From Progne subis subis (Eukaryota > Chordata > Aves > Passeriformes > Hirundinidae), in contig JAKJHU010000076.1 of assembly GCA_022316685.1 (NCBI GenBank), positions 2,738,001 through 2,802,000 on the forward strand: 64,000 nucleotides of DNA, in the 5' to 3' direction. Shown here one piece after another: positions 13,757 to 27,510 of this stretch. Within the stretch, counting starts at the first letter, position 1. The number at the start of each line of letters is the position of its first letter. The position numbers were made by a program, and so were the translations under genes. The notes under the pieces were generated by a model, which ran no database searches, was not told the origin of the DNA, and saw only the letters and a list, made by a program, of their open reading frames with translations.

Positions 13757-16700
13757 CATGACAGATGGTTATGGGAAGCCAGCAACCTGACACCAGCTTT
13801 GCTGTGGTCAAGCTCTGCAAATATGTTTCAAACCAGAGATGAGCGGAATAATAGAGCCCCAACCACACTTCCTTCAAAATAAATGTTGGAGTCTCTCTGG
13901 AAGAAGAGATATATTTGGCAGTTATAGTATTAAAGTCAGAGTCTAGTCAAGACACTCTAGTCTAGAGGTCAGTTATGGTATCTGAGACAGTTACTCAATA
14001 GACATGAGCACAACTACTCTCGCATTAAGGCTAGAGACACCTTAAAAAAGCTACAAAGATCAAACTTGGCTTTCTTAGGGATGGAGAAATTTTCAAATCT
14101 CTTTCTCTATTCTGCTCAAGACCACACTCTCAAGCACTGTGCTGGCAATATCCTGAAAGGCATATCCTAGCCTAGAGAGGCCACCACAAGCCCATGCATC
14201 TCTAGCACAGAGGTCTGTGAAGAGCCTCAGGAAATCACAGCCAGTAGCTTATTAAATAAAAAATCAATCCAGAGGAGGATGAACTAACGTCAATGCTTTT
14301 AAACCAAAGTTAGTTGTCTTCTTTCTCAGGTTTTTAAGTCTTTTCTGCTAACTTACACAATAAATTCATCCTTATGATGCAAAGAATCCTGAGCTTTGTT
14401 TTGAAAAGGTTGACATCAAACACATCCTGCTTTTTTATTCCTTCATTTTTTCTGTACAGTTATTCTAAGACTTTCACTGAAATATGCAAAGTTTTGCTTC
14501 CCTAAGTGTGCAGTTTTCATTGATTAAACTACCACCCATGAAAAATTTTCACTTGCTCTGTATACGCCCAAGACTTTGAAATGAACTAATGTTCACAGAT
14601 TTGAAAGCTTTTTCATCTGCAGACAGCTGTTAGCTAACTGGAGTTTTGGTTAACACTGACATCCCAACAGAATTCAAGTTATATGATTATTCTTAGGATT
14701 TTTAACTGAAAAGCTTAATTCCTCCCACAATCAGAGAAGCTGTTTTGTGTCCCAAAATCTCTAAGGACAGCAAAAGGCAACTGAAATCCCAGACTCCTCT
14801 CCCAGCATTTGACAAGGCCTCAGATGTCAGTACACAATGAAACACCTCCACAAAGATAAATTAAATCCACCAAAATGTGCTCCCCTGTGCAAAGCTTGTT
14901 TCACAGGTACTCAAGCAGCCAATTTCAACCTGCCCCTCAGGGATCATTATTAAGATAACTGTAATTAAGGTTTTTTCAACTAATCCCCAATGTTCTACAG
15001 CTGAGATTATTATACCAGCTCCTGAGTAACAAGATTGCAACATAATAAAGCTATGTCCCTATATGCAGCTAAACTCCACTGGAGATCAATAGTAGCCTTC
15101 TGTCAATGACAGGAAATAATTAGTACATTAAGCAGCTGGGATAGCGAACAAAGAATCTCCTTCAGGACCTCTGACTCCTCCTGCCTTTATTTTTCTGTTA
15201 GCAATTTCCATTGCAAAACATCAAATAAGCATAAAAGATCTGTCTCTTGATTCCCTACTGACCCCAGCTTCCTCCCTTAGGCAGCCCCAGACTCTCAGGC
15301 TCAAAAATCAGCAAGAAGAAAAAAGTTTAAAAATTCTAGTACTACCTGAATCTCTCTGCATGTAGGCATTCTCTCGGCTATCCACACTAAAGATTTTATG
15401 ACATAGATTTGCCCACCTAATGACTGTAATCTTAAAGGCAGCTTTTAGTCTGAGATATTTAAAAACAATATATATAAATCTTAGAAACAAAACAATTAGG
15501 CACATTTGATATGTGGACTGTGAGAATACCATATCAGCTTTTGATCTGCAACTACTGGTATAAATAAGAAGTTACCTCACTGAATTAAAATAATTACTTT
15601 GTATTTATAAGTATTACTCTGTAAACAAAGTCTACTCTGTAAAATAGAAAATATTTACTTCAATCCTTATCTATTTGTTCTCACCCAACAATATAGGCTC
15701 CTCTTCGCAAAGAGTTCTCTATGCAGACAGCCTGGGAAATAAGCAATAATCACCTTGAGGCCCCGATAGGAATAAGGAGGCAAAAATGTGTGCTGTGGCA
15801 AACAGCTCTATGCTGTCTGGGAAAGCACCAAGTGAACCCTATCCCACCTCATTAACACCATTACACCCCCCCTTATCACACATCAGATTTAGATCAATGG
15901 CTTAAAAGCACACATGGATCACTCAACCAATGCTGCAAGGATGGGAGAGCACACAAAAACCAGGTGGGACATAAAACAGATTAAGGATTATTCTAAGCAA
16001 GTCAGAGCTTCCATCCAGGACAGTAAACCCAACACGGAAATCATGTTTTCATAACCCACAGTGCGATTTACAATAGACCCACAGGGGATTGGAGGGAATG
16101 ATCAAAGCCAGCTGCGTGCTCACCTGGACTAGTGACTGGGTATCCTGTTGCATGTCAGATGCAACAGCTAAAAGACCAAACAGATTTTGCAAAGGTTTTT
16201 TTTCCCCTTCTCTGCAAAACAACAGGTACTATCTGCATACCAGATGGCACTCAAAATAACTCATGCTGATGAAACCATAGTAGGAGTGAGATTATCAAAA
16301 ATACTTGGACAATACAATTGAGGACAGAAGTTTCACAGCATTGTGTGTGGGGAAAAAAATCCATTTAAAATAAAAATCCTCAAGCTCAGGGTGACTTTTG
16401 TCTATAAAATCCAACCCTACAAACATTTTTCATCATCTTTCAAAATCAGTTCTGTATCATCTTCTGTGAAGAAGCTACTATAAGAAGAAAAGAATCTTTA
16501 AAGAGTAAAATTGATGGTTGAAGACTTTTGGTATTTTTCTGAGTTTTTACATTAACTGCTTCTTAAAACAAATATGAACATGTGTGGGATATTACAAAGA
16601 AAATGCTAAATTTAAAATTAATCAAATCCTTGTTGTGCTTGACAATTCAGAACACTTAATTTATTATCTTACATTCAGTCAAAAGATGTGCTTACAATTC

Positions 16701-19700
16701 ATCATCGACAAATGGAGCTTGGAGTGGCAGAACAAACAGAGACTCTTATTCTGCTGTACAACATTTCTGTTTCTGCTGCCAACTTACATCAGTGTCTTAT
16801 CAGTGATTACACCCTGGGCACTCCATTACTGAAGGAACAGTTTCTGAGGCCAAATCTCTCATGGGGCAAAATACGTAGGACACAGTACCACTCGCTCAGC
16901 TACTTTTAAGATGAAAAGTGAAAATTATTGCCATGACTACCAAAGAGTATCAAGTTAAAGAAAAACACTGTCAGAGGGAGCAGAGATCACAAAGAACAAA
17001 ATTCTGGCAAGAGCCTTTTGTGACATGCTTATGAAAATAGCATAGCTGGTGAGCACCACCAAGAAGAGAATTAACTGCTTGAACTGCTCAAAGGTTGATA
17101 ACAGAGGCTGTAATCACTCCCACCTGTAAAAAGTCTCTCTTCTTCCATGCTATTGAAGTCTGTAGCATGGCTGGACCATAGCTTATGTGCTGACAGCAGC
17201 CAGGTGTGCACAGATATCAATGACTGATTACAGCTCTCATTCTAAATGCTCCCTCTGCCAAGCTGTTGAAGCAATTGTAATTAAATTACTCACTAGAGAC
17301 CTAGCTGCATTTCGGGGATCACAAAAGGATAAAGCTGGCTAGCTTTCACTATTAAAAAAAGGAGACACTTTCATGTCAGGGCACCTTGAGAAGCTGAAAG
17401 GTGCAGAAAAAGCAATTTCAAAATGCACCTGTCACTCAAATTCACTTTTTCTCCCCCAAAACAGGGACAGACAAATTTCTCCCTCTAATGTTGACAGCAC
17501 TGCCCATTCCCAATGACTCCCAAAGGGAACACGGGGCAAACAAGCTCTTGATCTGCAGTCTGATCTGATGTCTAACAGCTGTTACTCAAGGGAGGGGAAG
17601 TGCCTTTCAGGGCACTGAAATGAACGAGCACTCTTAAATCACTGAAGAGCTAAGGCAATTATGTAGTGGGCTATTACTAAGCATCAGAAAAGGGTATGAT
17701 GCTTTAATAAGAACTAACACCAGATCCTTGCCCTAAAGGTGTTACATTTCTTGGCCCTGCAGGGCAAATGAAAGTAAACAGTGCTACAAAGGATGAAAGC
17801 AGGGTTCATAACCCAAATCACGTTGGCACAATTTACATCATGTACTAAAGTACACAGTTCCATTTCCCTTCTTTTTTATTCCCGTTTTCAGAGGATAAGG
17901 TCATTCACTGTCAGAAGACCCCAAAGGCTTAAGTTAGGAGCTCAAAATGATCCATCAGCTGGAAAACACTAGTTTCAATATGTGAGACCACTAAGTAAGC
18001 AAGAGCAAAGTATGAGGAGAGAACTAAGAAGTCAGCAGAGTGTCTGACCTGTTGTAATGAAGTATGATTCACTCAAGATAAATCAGAGGTGACTCTTGCT
18101 TCATGTAGGATGGATGTCTCTGTAGTATCAAAGGCAAATCCCCAAGCATGTTGATATTTAAACAGCTGACTGGTTTAGCCATGCATGACTAATGAAGTCT
18201 ATGCAGATTTATTTTCTACACACTAGCAACCTCTTGCTCTCTGACTCAGTAACTGAGTAAGCTGAGCATATTAGAAACAAATGGGTGATAATTGAACATG
18301 AACAATGAAGAATGTTTCTGTAAGTAAATCAAGCTGAGTTTGTTGGCATTGACATTAAAGGAGGTCATGATTTCTGGACAAAAATTGGCTCAGATGCTAA
18401 AAAACAAAATACTGAGACAGAGGGAATAGGGCTCATCTCCCAGCTGGGGGTCTGAATCCTGCAATGGAGAGCAGCTATGTTCAGCTATGCAGGTGTGAGG
18501 GAAACCACTTCTGCCACTGCAACCCGGTTTATAGAGTATGCTCCAGAAGTATCAATACACTTTCATACTCATTCATTTGCTTTGTAGGGTGCAAAATAGA
18601 AGGGCATTAATGAAGAAGGATGGATCTGTTCTGAAAACCTTGGTATCTCACACACGTGGGGCTAAGGCCAGCTTCAGTCTTCCTTAATCAATCAAAAATA
18701 CTCTGTGCTTTATTCTAAAGTATTGGTCTTAGATATGTCTTTCTAATTTTGATATCCTTCCTTTTATGTCAAGTATAAAAAAAGATTTTGGCTACTAAGT
18801 CTCACTCACTATGAGTACATAACTGAAGGTTTCAAAAGCTCTTCTTGTGATGGTGCTAAATTAATGAACAATGGAACAAAGTCACCATAACTCTCTTTCC
18901 TGCTAATCCTTCCCTCCTCCAAATGTGATTCACATAAACACAGTAAAAGCATATAAGTTATGCATCACATGGAAAGGAATTGGGGAAAAAACTACAACTT
19001 ATTGCACAAAAAAACCCCAACAGCCCTATACATTTCTTCTCTCCCAGAACAAGAAACAAGCATCACTCAACCAAGCAATCTCATCAGAAGGTTACTTTTC
19101 AACAGGATACTTGAAAAGCACAGAGATTGGAGGAACATAAAGATACCAACACAAGAGGACAAAAAGCTTGGGCTGCCTTTTCTCTTTACCAACCAAAAGT
19201 AAAAGTTTGGGGTTTGTTTTAAACCAGGTGTTTTCAACCAGGCTTTTACAACCCGAAGTCTATAAATAAATTAATAAATAACCCCCCTAAAAAGCCAATT
19301 AATAGTCAGCAGATGGATTTAACTGTTTCAGCAACAACAACATAAAACCTGTTTGAAAATGTGCTTTACACTCTGCTTGCAGTAGTCATTGCTGCAAATC
19401 ATTGACTTTTCACAGGCAAACACCCCCACTAATACATACTTGTGCTACCCTGACAATTGCTCATGGAAAGCTTGACCCTCAGTGTTATCTCCAAGAAGCA
19501 TTGAATAAAAAGCAGCATTTTCTGTGATGTAGTTTGACTTGGATATACCATTTTCATTAGCTAAATTTCCAATTCCTCGTTATGCATTCTCTCTGTGCAG
19601 AAAATATTATTGTTGGATCAGACAGACAAGAATGCAAATTAATTAAAGAATCTGTAAAGCTGTTCGTAGACAACATTTTAAATACAGGTCACTTCTCAGG

Positions 19701-22700
19701 TAGGCTGGAATGCTTAACTACCACATTTTCATCTCATAGCATGGTCAACATTAACAGAATGGAGTTCACCCCAAATGCAAGACACTTCCCTAACATTGTG
19801 GGTTAGCTTTACTTCTGCTACCTTACATGCTTAAAGTTTCACAATTGAACAGTCTAAGCAACAGCTTGGCATGCCAGGGTTGTTTAATATTTCTAATATT
19901 AACTGCAATACACTAACACTGACTTCCTACATCTTAGAGTAGTATGTAAATTCTTAAAATAGGTTGATAGCCCTACATTTATTAAGTGTGATGCTGAAAT
20001 GATTAAAACATCTATAAAGATTGAAGACCATGGAACAACTTCAAAAATATGAGAATATATTTTAAACTGTCACAGAGAATAGAACCAGTATCTCCTGAAT
20101 AGCATTATTGGCTTCTATTTCTAACTTACATTTCAGGTGTTAGTATGGCCAGCATGAAGGGCAAACCTTTAAATTCACTTTTGTACAATGGACCTTCTCA
20201 AATGAATTTGATGAGAGGAGGTGTCTGTGGGTTATTCCTGTTTTTTTTTAATTTCGATACAGTTGTACAAGTCAGAATGAAGCATATTAAAACTGAATTT
20301 ATGCCCCCATAGCTCCCATTAGTTTCTTATTCTGAAGAATCTTGATTCCCACAAAGTAAAGGACATCTAAAACAGAGCTACAAGCAGCTAAAATGAAAGG
20401 CTATATCATCATTTCCACTAAGACCTTAAATCCTTGTCTTGCTAATCAATACTGGTGAACAGATAAGCATGTCTATAGGTTTACAAAATGTGTTCTGTCA
20501 CCTCTGAAGGGTAAAGGGGAATTACAGGTGCTTCTTCTTCACCCTTCAGAAACAGCAGTTCCAAGCCAGTTACACCTGAATTAGGAAGATTAATGGCCTA
20601 GACCTGGGAGAAAAACTAAGAAGGAAAAACATATTGGCAGACTAAGCTTTACTCAGCATTGATAAGACTGAATTTCTTTGCAAAGTTTGCTCTAGCAAAT
20701 AATAAAAAAAAACCCCAAACATAAATCATACCTATCAATAGTTAATTTCGGGATAATCTAGGAGATCATCAAGAATAATTGAAGAGAACACTATACTTTC
20801 CATTTATCTGCCTCAGAGGCATAGAAATATTCTTCATCAAACACATGAAAATTCAAATTTCCACTGTGGACACTTGACTTAATTAACAGAAATAGAAAGG
20901 CAAAATATGTACAGTAAGTCAGCCTTTTGTTATCATTTTCATTGTGTAAAATTCAATCTGTTCTATTTACTTCAGTAATCCATATTTACACCAATGGGAG
21001 ACCACCAATTGCTCATAAGGTAGAAATAGCCATCTACTAAATTAATAGAATAAACTGCTGTGGCCAAAAAACATTATACCAAAGAGCCTGATGCATTTCT
21101 AAATAAAAGGCCTCTGGTTACACAGAAGGTATCTCTGCCTGCCATTAGTTGCACTAAAATCCAGTCTAGAGTATCTGCTTCAATTGATATACGTCTGTAC
21201 TGATCAGCAACCGTATCGAAAAGGTAGGAAGGAACCGTACTTAAGCCTTCTCAACTACACAGACACAATGTATTCTAACTGTATCAGGAAGTCAGGAGTA
21301 GAACTCTATTTCAAATGCCGTGATACATGACAAAGACAAAATCAAACGAACAAAACAAATGAAAAAATGTTATACGCACTTTTTGAAGGTCCAGGATGAA
21401 GTCTTGTCATGTTCCAGGAGTCCACATAACTTACCTTTCCAGATCATTTTGAAACCCACATCCTTCTGCATGCATTTGTAAATTGCCAGCCAGGTCTGGT
21501 AACTGGAGGCTGGCTCCTACCCTGCCCACAATACTCCCACTCATTTCAAGCTCCCTTCTCTGCATTATTTCCAGCTGCCAGCTCTAAAAAGCAGCAAGAA
21601 ATCCCCAATTACAGACACAGGAACCTGGCTCTTCCCGATGCTTCAGGGCCTGTTCTAAGCCATTAGCAGCAGTTTAACAAGGGCACTGCAATGTTCCGGA
21701 GTTGTGAAGCCAAACACATTAGAAACAAACCCCATAGTATCAATACTGTAGGAGATTTCCTGGATATGTATTTAAATGCAACCCAACAGAATTCAAAGTA
21801 GTGTTTCTTTCACACGTTTGTGTGCTACGCTTAGCAAGTCTAAACTGATTGACTGAGCAAGTAGTTTGAGAGTGGGAAAGTGGGTGTCCAATTGATAAAA
21901 GCAAAGCAAAACAAAAATGCAGAAAATTGGCACCAGATCTTGTGACTCCAATATGAAATGTTTCTTCTGGACCCAAAGGAAACACTTTGAATTCCAAAAC
22001 AACCCAAAACCAGACATAGCATTACAGTCTATAAATCTGTGTCAGTAGTACCTTGTTTATACAGCCACTGTCAAAGTATGAAGGCTGATAGGCCCTTCCA
22101 ATATCTGTTTGAGAGCAATATGCCGGAAGAAATGGGAGACCAACACAGACAACACAATATTATGAATGACTCAGATAAGCAGGCGTTTTGGCCTTCAGCA
22201 GAAACGGATTGTCACCATATGCTACACAGCTTGTCATATGTGCCATCAATTCAGTCATGTCTCAGACTTCTAGGGGAAGGGTTGCAGATATGACAGTGCT
22301 GTGGTACCAATATTGCATGGGCCTTGGTAGTACCAAGTTTACCACAAATATCTTAATGTAAAGCAGGTTTTTTTGGGTTTAAAATTTATACAGTCGGTGA
22401 ACCAAATTATTGAAGCCTACTGTTATGATTTTTACAGCACTCATGACATATTCCTTTGTTTCCTGCCTTGGAGCAAGTGAGGGAGAAGGGGGCAGTCACC
22501 TCAAATAAGAGAAACAGGCAGACAGTAGAGCTGAAGTGATCTGTTCCCTCCAGGCAGGAGCAAAGGCCAAATCATGACGAGCAGAGGGAACATCAAAAAG
22601 CTGATTATCTGCCCCCTAAAGGCAGACTTAAGGGGTTTGTTCAATTATTTTATCAGAGATCCTAGTAGAAGTGGCCAAGAACTTCCAAAGTTTTGAGATT

Positions 22701-23052
22701 AAGCAAATCAATACACAAAGAAGCACAACAGTTCTTCTGTGTATTTAACCGATCACTAGTTTTAAGTGAACGTTCTCACAAACACTACTCAGCATTTCAG
22801 CATACAGCTAGCACTTCAGTAGAAGACTATCTAGAACACTACTCATTTTACATGCATTCCATGTATTTTTCACCAAGGTTTAAATGAAATTCTCAAAGCA
22901 TAATTCTGTACACAAAACCTAGACATTTTTTACCTATGAAAATATTACATACAGCATCTGCAAGGCATTCCTGCTTTCCCCGAACCAGGAATTCCATTAA
23001 CATCAATTACCACTATTGGACTGGTAAAGTTAGCTTCCAAAAAGAAGAGGGG

Positions 23053-23176
23053 GAAAAAACAAAACAAAACAAAACCAACAAAAACAGACAAACAAAACCA
23101 ATACATGCTGAATTGCATATTTTCATTTTAAGGCAGGGAAAAAAAAGAAAAAAACAAACAAACAAACAAACAAAAA
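23053..23176. repeat. A/C-rich simple repeat with (CAAA)n
   Basis: Runs of AAAAC and CAAA units occur in two blocks (about 23053-23100 and 23139-23176) separated by unique sequence. On the transcript strand they are T/G-rich and lie 155-280 nt downstream of the EGF3 exon. Confidence 0.9.
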
Positions 23177-23330
23177 CTGCTGTAGGCTTTAAAGAAATTT
23201 CCAAGAAAAAAAATTTGGACTTGACACTGGGAAGGTTGTATTGCAATTGAAAGAACAATGAATCATGTGTTCTCTGTGCTCTCATATATCAGAATTCAGG
23301 GGTCACCAATGGACTGAAAAATCTACTTAC

Positions 23331-23450
23331 GATCATTACACTGGCTCCCAGAATACGAAGTCATGGAGCAATCACAGGTGAAGCCTTCCCACTGCTGATT
23401 ACAGATGCCCTGATTCGCACAGGAATCTTCCTGGCAGGTAGTGCTTGGTC
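23331..23450 (-). CDS. NRXN3: NRXN3 exon, third EGF-like domain (120 nt)
   Basis: The acceptor is CTTTCTCCAG (AG at 23452-23451) and the donor is a full-consensus GTAAGT (from 23330). Two bases complete a Gly, then 39 codons read [20 protein letters not shown] and [19 protein letters not shown], and one base starts the next Pro codon (phase 1 to phase 1). All six Cys of an EGF-like fold are present with C-x4-C-x5-C-x8-C-x-C-x9-C spacing. The exon encodes exactly one EGF domain (residues about 290-330), which links LNS5 to LNS6 in alpha-neurexins and is absent from beta-neurexins. CANQG and [14 protein letters not shown] favour NRXN3. ICNQQW and SGSQ differ slightly from the mammalian sequence as I recall it. 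Confidence 0.96.
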
Positions 23451-26170
23451 CTGGAGAAAGGATGACAAGAAAAGGGCGAAATAAAGCTGAATCACTCTGG
23501 TCAAGCCCTCAAAAGCTTCAATTAATCACTACCATTACCATCACAGTCCTCATGCAGAAGAGAGAAAGCACTAACCAAACACTGCTCCATTCCTGGACGC
23601 ACAAGGAAGTCAGGTAAAAAGAGCACAAAGACAAGTGTACACCTCACAACAAAACTGAAAACTGTAACACAGAGCAAGGAAGAGGGAACAGCAACATACT
23701 CTCTCTTAGGCAGGTCCAACTTATATGTTCCCAACTTGCTCAAAAAATTTCACAGTAAAATAGGGGGTGATGCCACACCAACAAACATGGCCAGGTGGTT
23801 GTGCTTCCCTAGAAGTTTGATCCCCTTATAGAAATGAAAGCTAATTAATAGACCCATGAACAATGCCTCATCATACCCAAAGAACCCCGATAATCTAGAT
23901 TAAAACTGAAGTTCTGAAGCCTCAGCTGGCTACAACTTGGCTTTATAGGTTAACAAAATTCAGCCATACAAAAAACCAAACACTCTGACCTATTACATAG
24001 GTTCCTCTTGAAACATGCTAATAAAGTCCTCAGAAGGGCATTACATTTATTCACAACACTTCTGTTTTTGGACTGCTTTGCATACTTTTCACGGAAGCAG
24101 GGAAGGAAGCAGCCACTACTAAGAGAACAGCCTTTCATTGTTCTGTGATTTGCAGCTAACAGTTGCTATCCTACTCAGATAAGCGTTGCAAAGTCAAAAT
24201 CCAAGCAACAGGCAAAAAAGTAATCTTCAGATCAGAGAGACTCTGAATGACAGTCATCCACAAGGAGGTAGCTGGATTCTGAATCATCTGAGAGCAGGTG
24301 TGAAGCTGCAAGTCATAGATTACAAGAACATGAGTTTACAAGTTACTTCCTGGGAAAGTATTTTATATTTAGCATTCTAGACAAAGGTATGTTGCTCCTG
24401 CTGTGCAGGATTTTAAATAAAATATACATATACATTTGACATACCTACTAGGCTATATCCTGTATGTGCAGGAAAACAAGAAACAAAAGAAATAAAGCAG
24501 ATAATAAAGGATCAACTGGCTAGGCTGCCTGAGATCAGTTCACTAACCACTTCCAGTCTAGGAGAATACTAAAAAGACAAAGTAACAACTGCTCAACCCA
24601 TCCCAGCACCTTTCTTCAAAGTCTTTGGTAGAAACAGCAACTCCACGAGACTCAATCCTTCTCCTTATTTCTTCATCACATCAACAGTACCATCTGTATT
24701 TTATAGATTAGATAGGACAGACCAAAGCAGACACAGCATTTTTAAATATTTTAAAACAAAATGAAACCCTTCAACCTCCATTAGACACCATCCATAGTGA
24801 TTTCACTAAATCCCATCATTAGTCAGCATCTTTGATACTGAGATTGTACACCTGGGCACTTCCGTATTTACAAGCCCTTGTAGGACCCACATCTAACTGG
24901 AAGCCTCCCAACAACTCAACAACCAAGCCAGGAATGGACCCTTAAAGCTTTGATGCAGAGTTTCTGCTCTCTCCACCAGATCATCTTTCCTCATTGAAAG
25001 AACAGAATAGATGAATTTCAATAGTTTTTCAGTTATCTGCTTTTCTTTACATCTCTTCTGTAATGAGAATGAACACGTGGCTCAGTAAGCAGAGTTTGAC
25101 TGAACATTAACAAAAACCTGAGCTTCGTCCCAAATTTATTAAACTGTTAAAAAAAAAAACCAAAACCAAACAAACCCAAAAATCTCTAGGTAGAAGCATA
25201 AGTGTGGTTAATAGAAGACAACAACGAAATCCCTGCAGGAAAGTTCACCTATTGAAAAGAAGTGACAGCAGCAGCCACGGCAAGAAAACCCCTTGTTGCC
25301 ATGCTGAGGGAAAGTTGAGCAGCACTTTTCAACACTCTTCTCCTCCCCTCCGCCTCTTCTTCCCACCCACCTGACTCTCATTTGCAGCCATATGAATCCC
25401 AGTGGTCTCAGTGGCACAGTGTGAAATTAACAGATCATTTCTAGATTAGAACAGAGCTGACAGACTTTTCAGCGTGGGCCGGCAGGCACATGTATGTACA
25501 GGCCTCCTCCTACTTTTACTCCTGTAAAAATCATGGAAATAAATATATATACATGTGCATCAGGTTGTGGTCTGATACCTGCTTCAGACTTACTCTGGCC
25601 GAGCAAAAGAAGAGATAACATTTAACCATCTGAATTAGAACATTAGTTGTCATTTGGCCTAAAAGTCTAAATTATCTGAGGATAAGGAATGAAGAAATGA
25701 TACCTCTCCTGCACATTACTATCCCACTATCTAACCTCAAACATGAATGCCAATACTCCTAAAGGTATAAACAAGCAAGATATCTATACCTGTATTTTTA
25801 AAACTAAACCAGAAAGCAACTGTGACTCTATGTAAACTTGCTACAGCATCATCTATAAAGACCATTGCATAGAAGCAGAGCAGATCACCATTTTCAACAA
25901 CATTTCTCCACATTGCCTTCCCTCTTCTGAGAATGCTTTAGTCAGTAACTGGACTTGACAATGAGCATATCTTTTGTCTAGATGCTGCAAGAGAAAGGAC
26001 TCTATTCAAGGAATAAGACTGCATAAGGCCCAGTACATGCGGCTTGAAGTCTTCATATGATAGAGCCCAGAGAGCCAAAGTACTTTAATTCATGGCCTAT
26101 ATTACGGTATCTGAATTGTATTTAACAGAAACCAACTGTGAAGATGGGGACATCACTTTCAGCAGCCAGA

Positions 26171-26208
26171 GGGGGGAAAAAAAAAAAAAAAAAAGAAAAG
26201 AAAAAAAC
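26171..26208. repeat. G6 then A-rich tract
   Basis: Six G are followed by 18 A and an AG-interrupted A run. Confidence 0.9.
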
Positions 26209-27458
26209 ACACTGATGAGGAATTTTGAAAGCCTGACAATACCACAAGGAAGCTTGAAGCCTGATCTGCCATCTTTAGAGTCAGTCGTGACAGCACAGCA
26301 TAAATGCTGGGTACTTGGCCTCACTTCTTAGTACTGTGGGCCATTTGAATCATAAAAGGATCTTTGTCTCAGAGAGTTCATCTACTCCTGCTGCTAACAG
26401 TCATTGCCTGATGTCATAATCCTCTGTGGCAACAGAACTTTCTTCAGAGCAACTAATAAGGATGTCACAAGGAATTATGATTTTGGATTAGGGAGCAAAG
26501 TGACAGAAGCACAGGAAGGATTATAAAACATGAAGACTGTGTTACCACGCACATGCCCTTTAGTGCTAACGAACAAGGAAAGAAAATGACAAACAACTTA
26601 TATATAAAGCAGTAGAATTGTTTCTAAATTACCAGTGCCATCAGGACTCAGGTCTATTTTTAATCTCATTCCTCTGGCAACACTAAGAGCAGACAAAGTA
26701 TTTAAAAGCAAAGTTTCAGAAGCAGTCTTCACATAATAATCTGAGATACCTCTGATTTTATTGGCTGTTCATAGCTGAGCTTGGTGCATTGCCTTCTTCG
26801 TGCCACATGTACAGTGGAAAGAGGAGTAAGTGGGCAGTAGATGTCAAGTAAAACTGGAAAAGCAACCCTGCTAGCAGAAGCGTTACTTGCTGTGTCTCCT
26901 CCTGTCCAGGCTAAGCCTACCAACTGGGGCATCTCCTTTGGAATGTGAAATGGTAAACCAGGATTCTTCAACAATATCCTTTTTATCTTTATGTCTGCAT
27001 CTCTAATTTTTACTGGAACAGTTCAATATCCGAGGATTTGCAGGATCTGAGGTTTGTTGGGTCTCCCTCCCTGGGAAGGAGACCAGTACTACACTTTTCT
27101 TCAGCTACCCTTCTAGATGTATTGTTTGTTTATTAGTTGTTCTACTAAGTATATGAAGAAAATCACCTTTGAAGACCATAGTAGCCTGACCTCATACTTG
27201 TATTCTGCTTAGACAAATTGCTTCATCTACCCTCTTTTCTACAATATCAGTTGTATGGTACATTTCTCTTTGCCCGGAAATTAAAAAAAAAAAAATAAAT
27301 TCTGCTGCTGCATGTTGTTGAAACTTTCACGTTTCACTGGCAAGAAAAGTCATTTCTTCTGTATCTTTTGAAATATCTTTGCAGGAAAAGAAACTTAAGT
27401 AAAAGACAGTATTGTATTTATCTCTTTCAAGTTACAAGTGGAATCCATTTATATAGCA

Positions 27459-27510
27459 GCTTCAGGATTATAACACAACTGCTTCAGGATTATAACACAA
27501 CTGCTTCAGG
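27459..27510. repeat. 22-bp tandem repeat, 2.4 copies
   Basis: The unit GCTTCAGGATTATAACACAACT is 22 bp; its first bases GCTTCAGGATTATAACAC occur at 27459 and again at 27481, followed by a partial GCTTCAGG. The copies are identical, so the duplication is recent. Confidence 0.95.

Larger units (their letters stand above)
1..23330 (-). other. NRXN3 intron downstream of EGF3 (partial)
   Basis: This is the 5' part of the intron following the EGF3 exon and begins with GTAAGT at 23330. I looked for the LNS6 coding sequence, the splice-site-4 exon and the GC-rich beta-neurexin first exon on the minus strand and recognised none, so they lie beyond the window edge. The open frames here are short and show no protein family I know. 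Identifiable content is one old CR1 end near 3.7-4.1 kb, a TA/TG microsatellite at 6.6 kb, A tracts at 6.36 and 13.7 kb, and A/C-rich repeats near 23.1 kb. The rest is unremarkable AT-rich sequence. Confidence 0.85.

Noticed and set aside
17040..17460. Possible conserved enhancer with homeodomain-type TAATTAAATTA text
   Set aside because: AT-rich introns give such motifs often, and conservation cannot be judged from one sequence.
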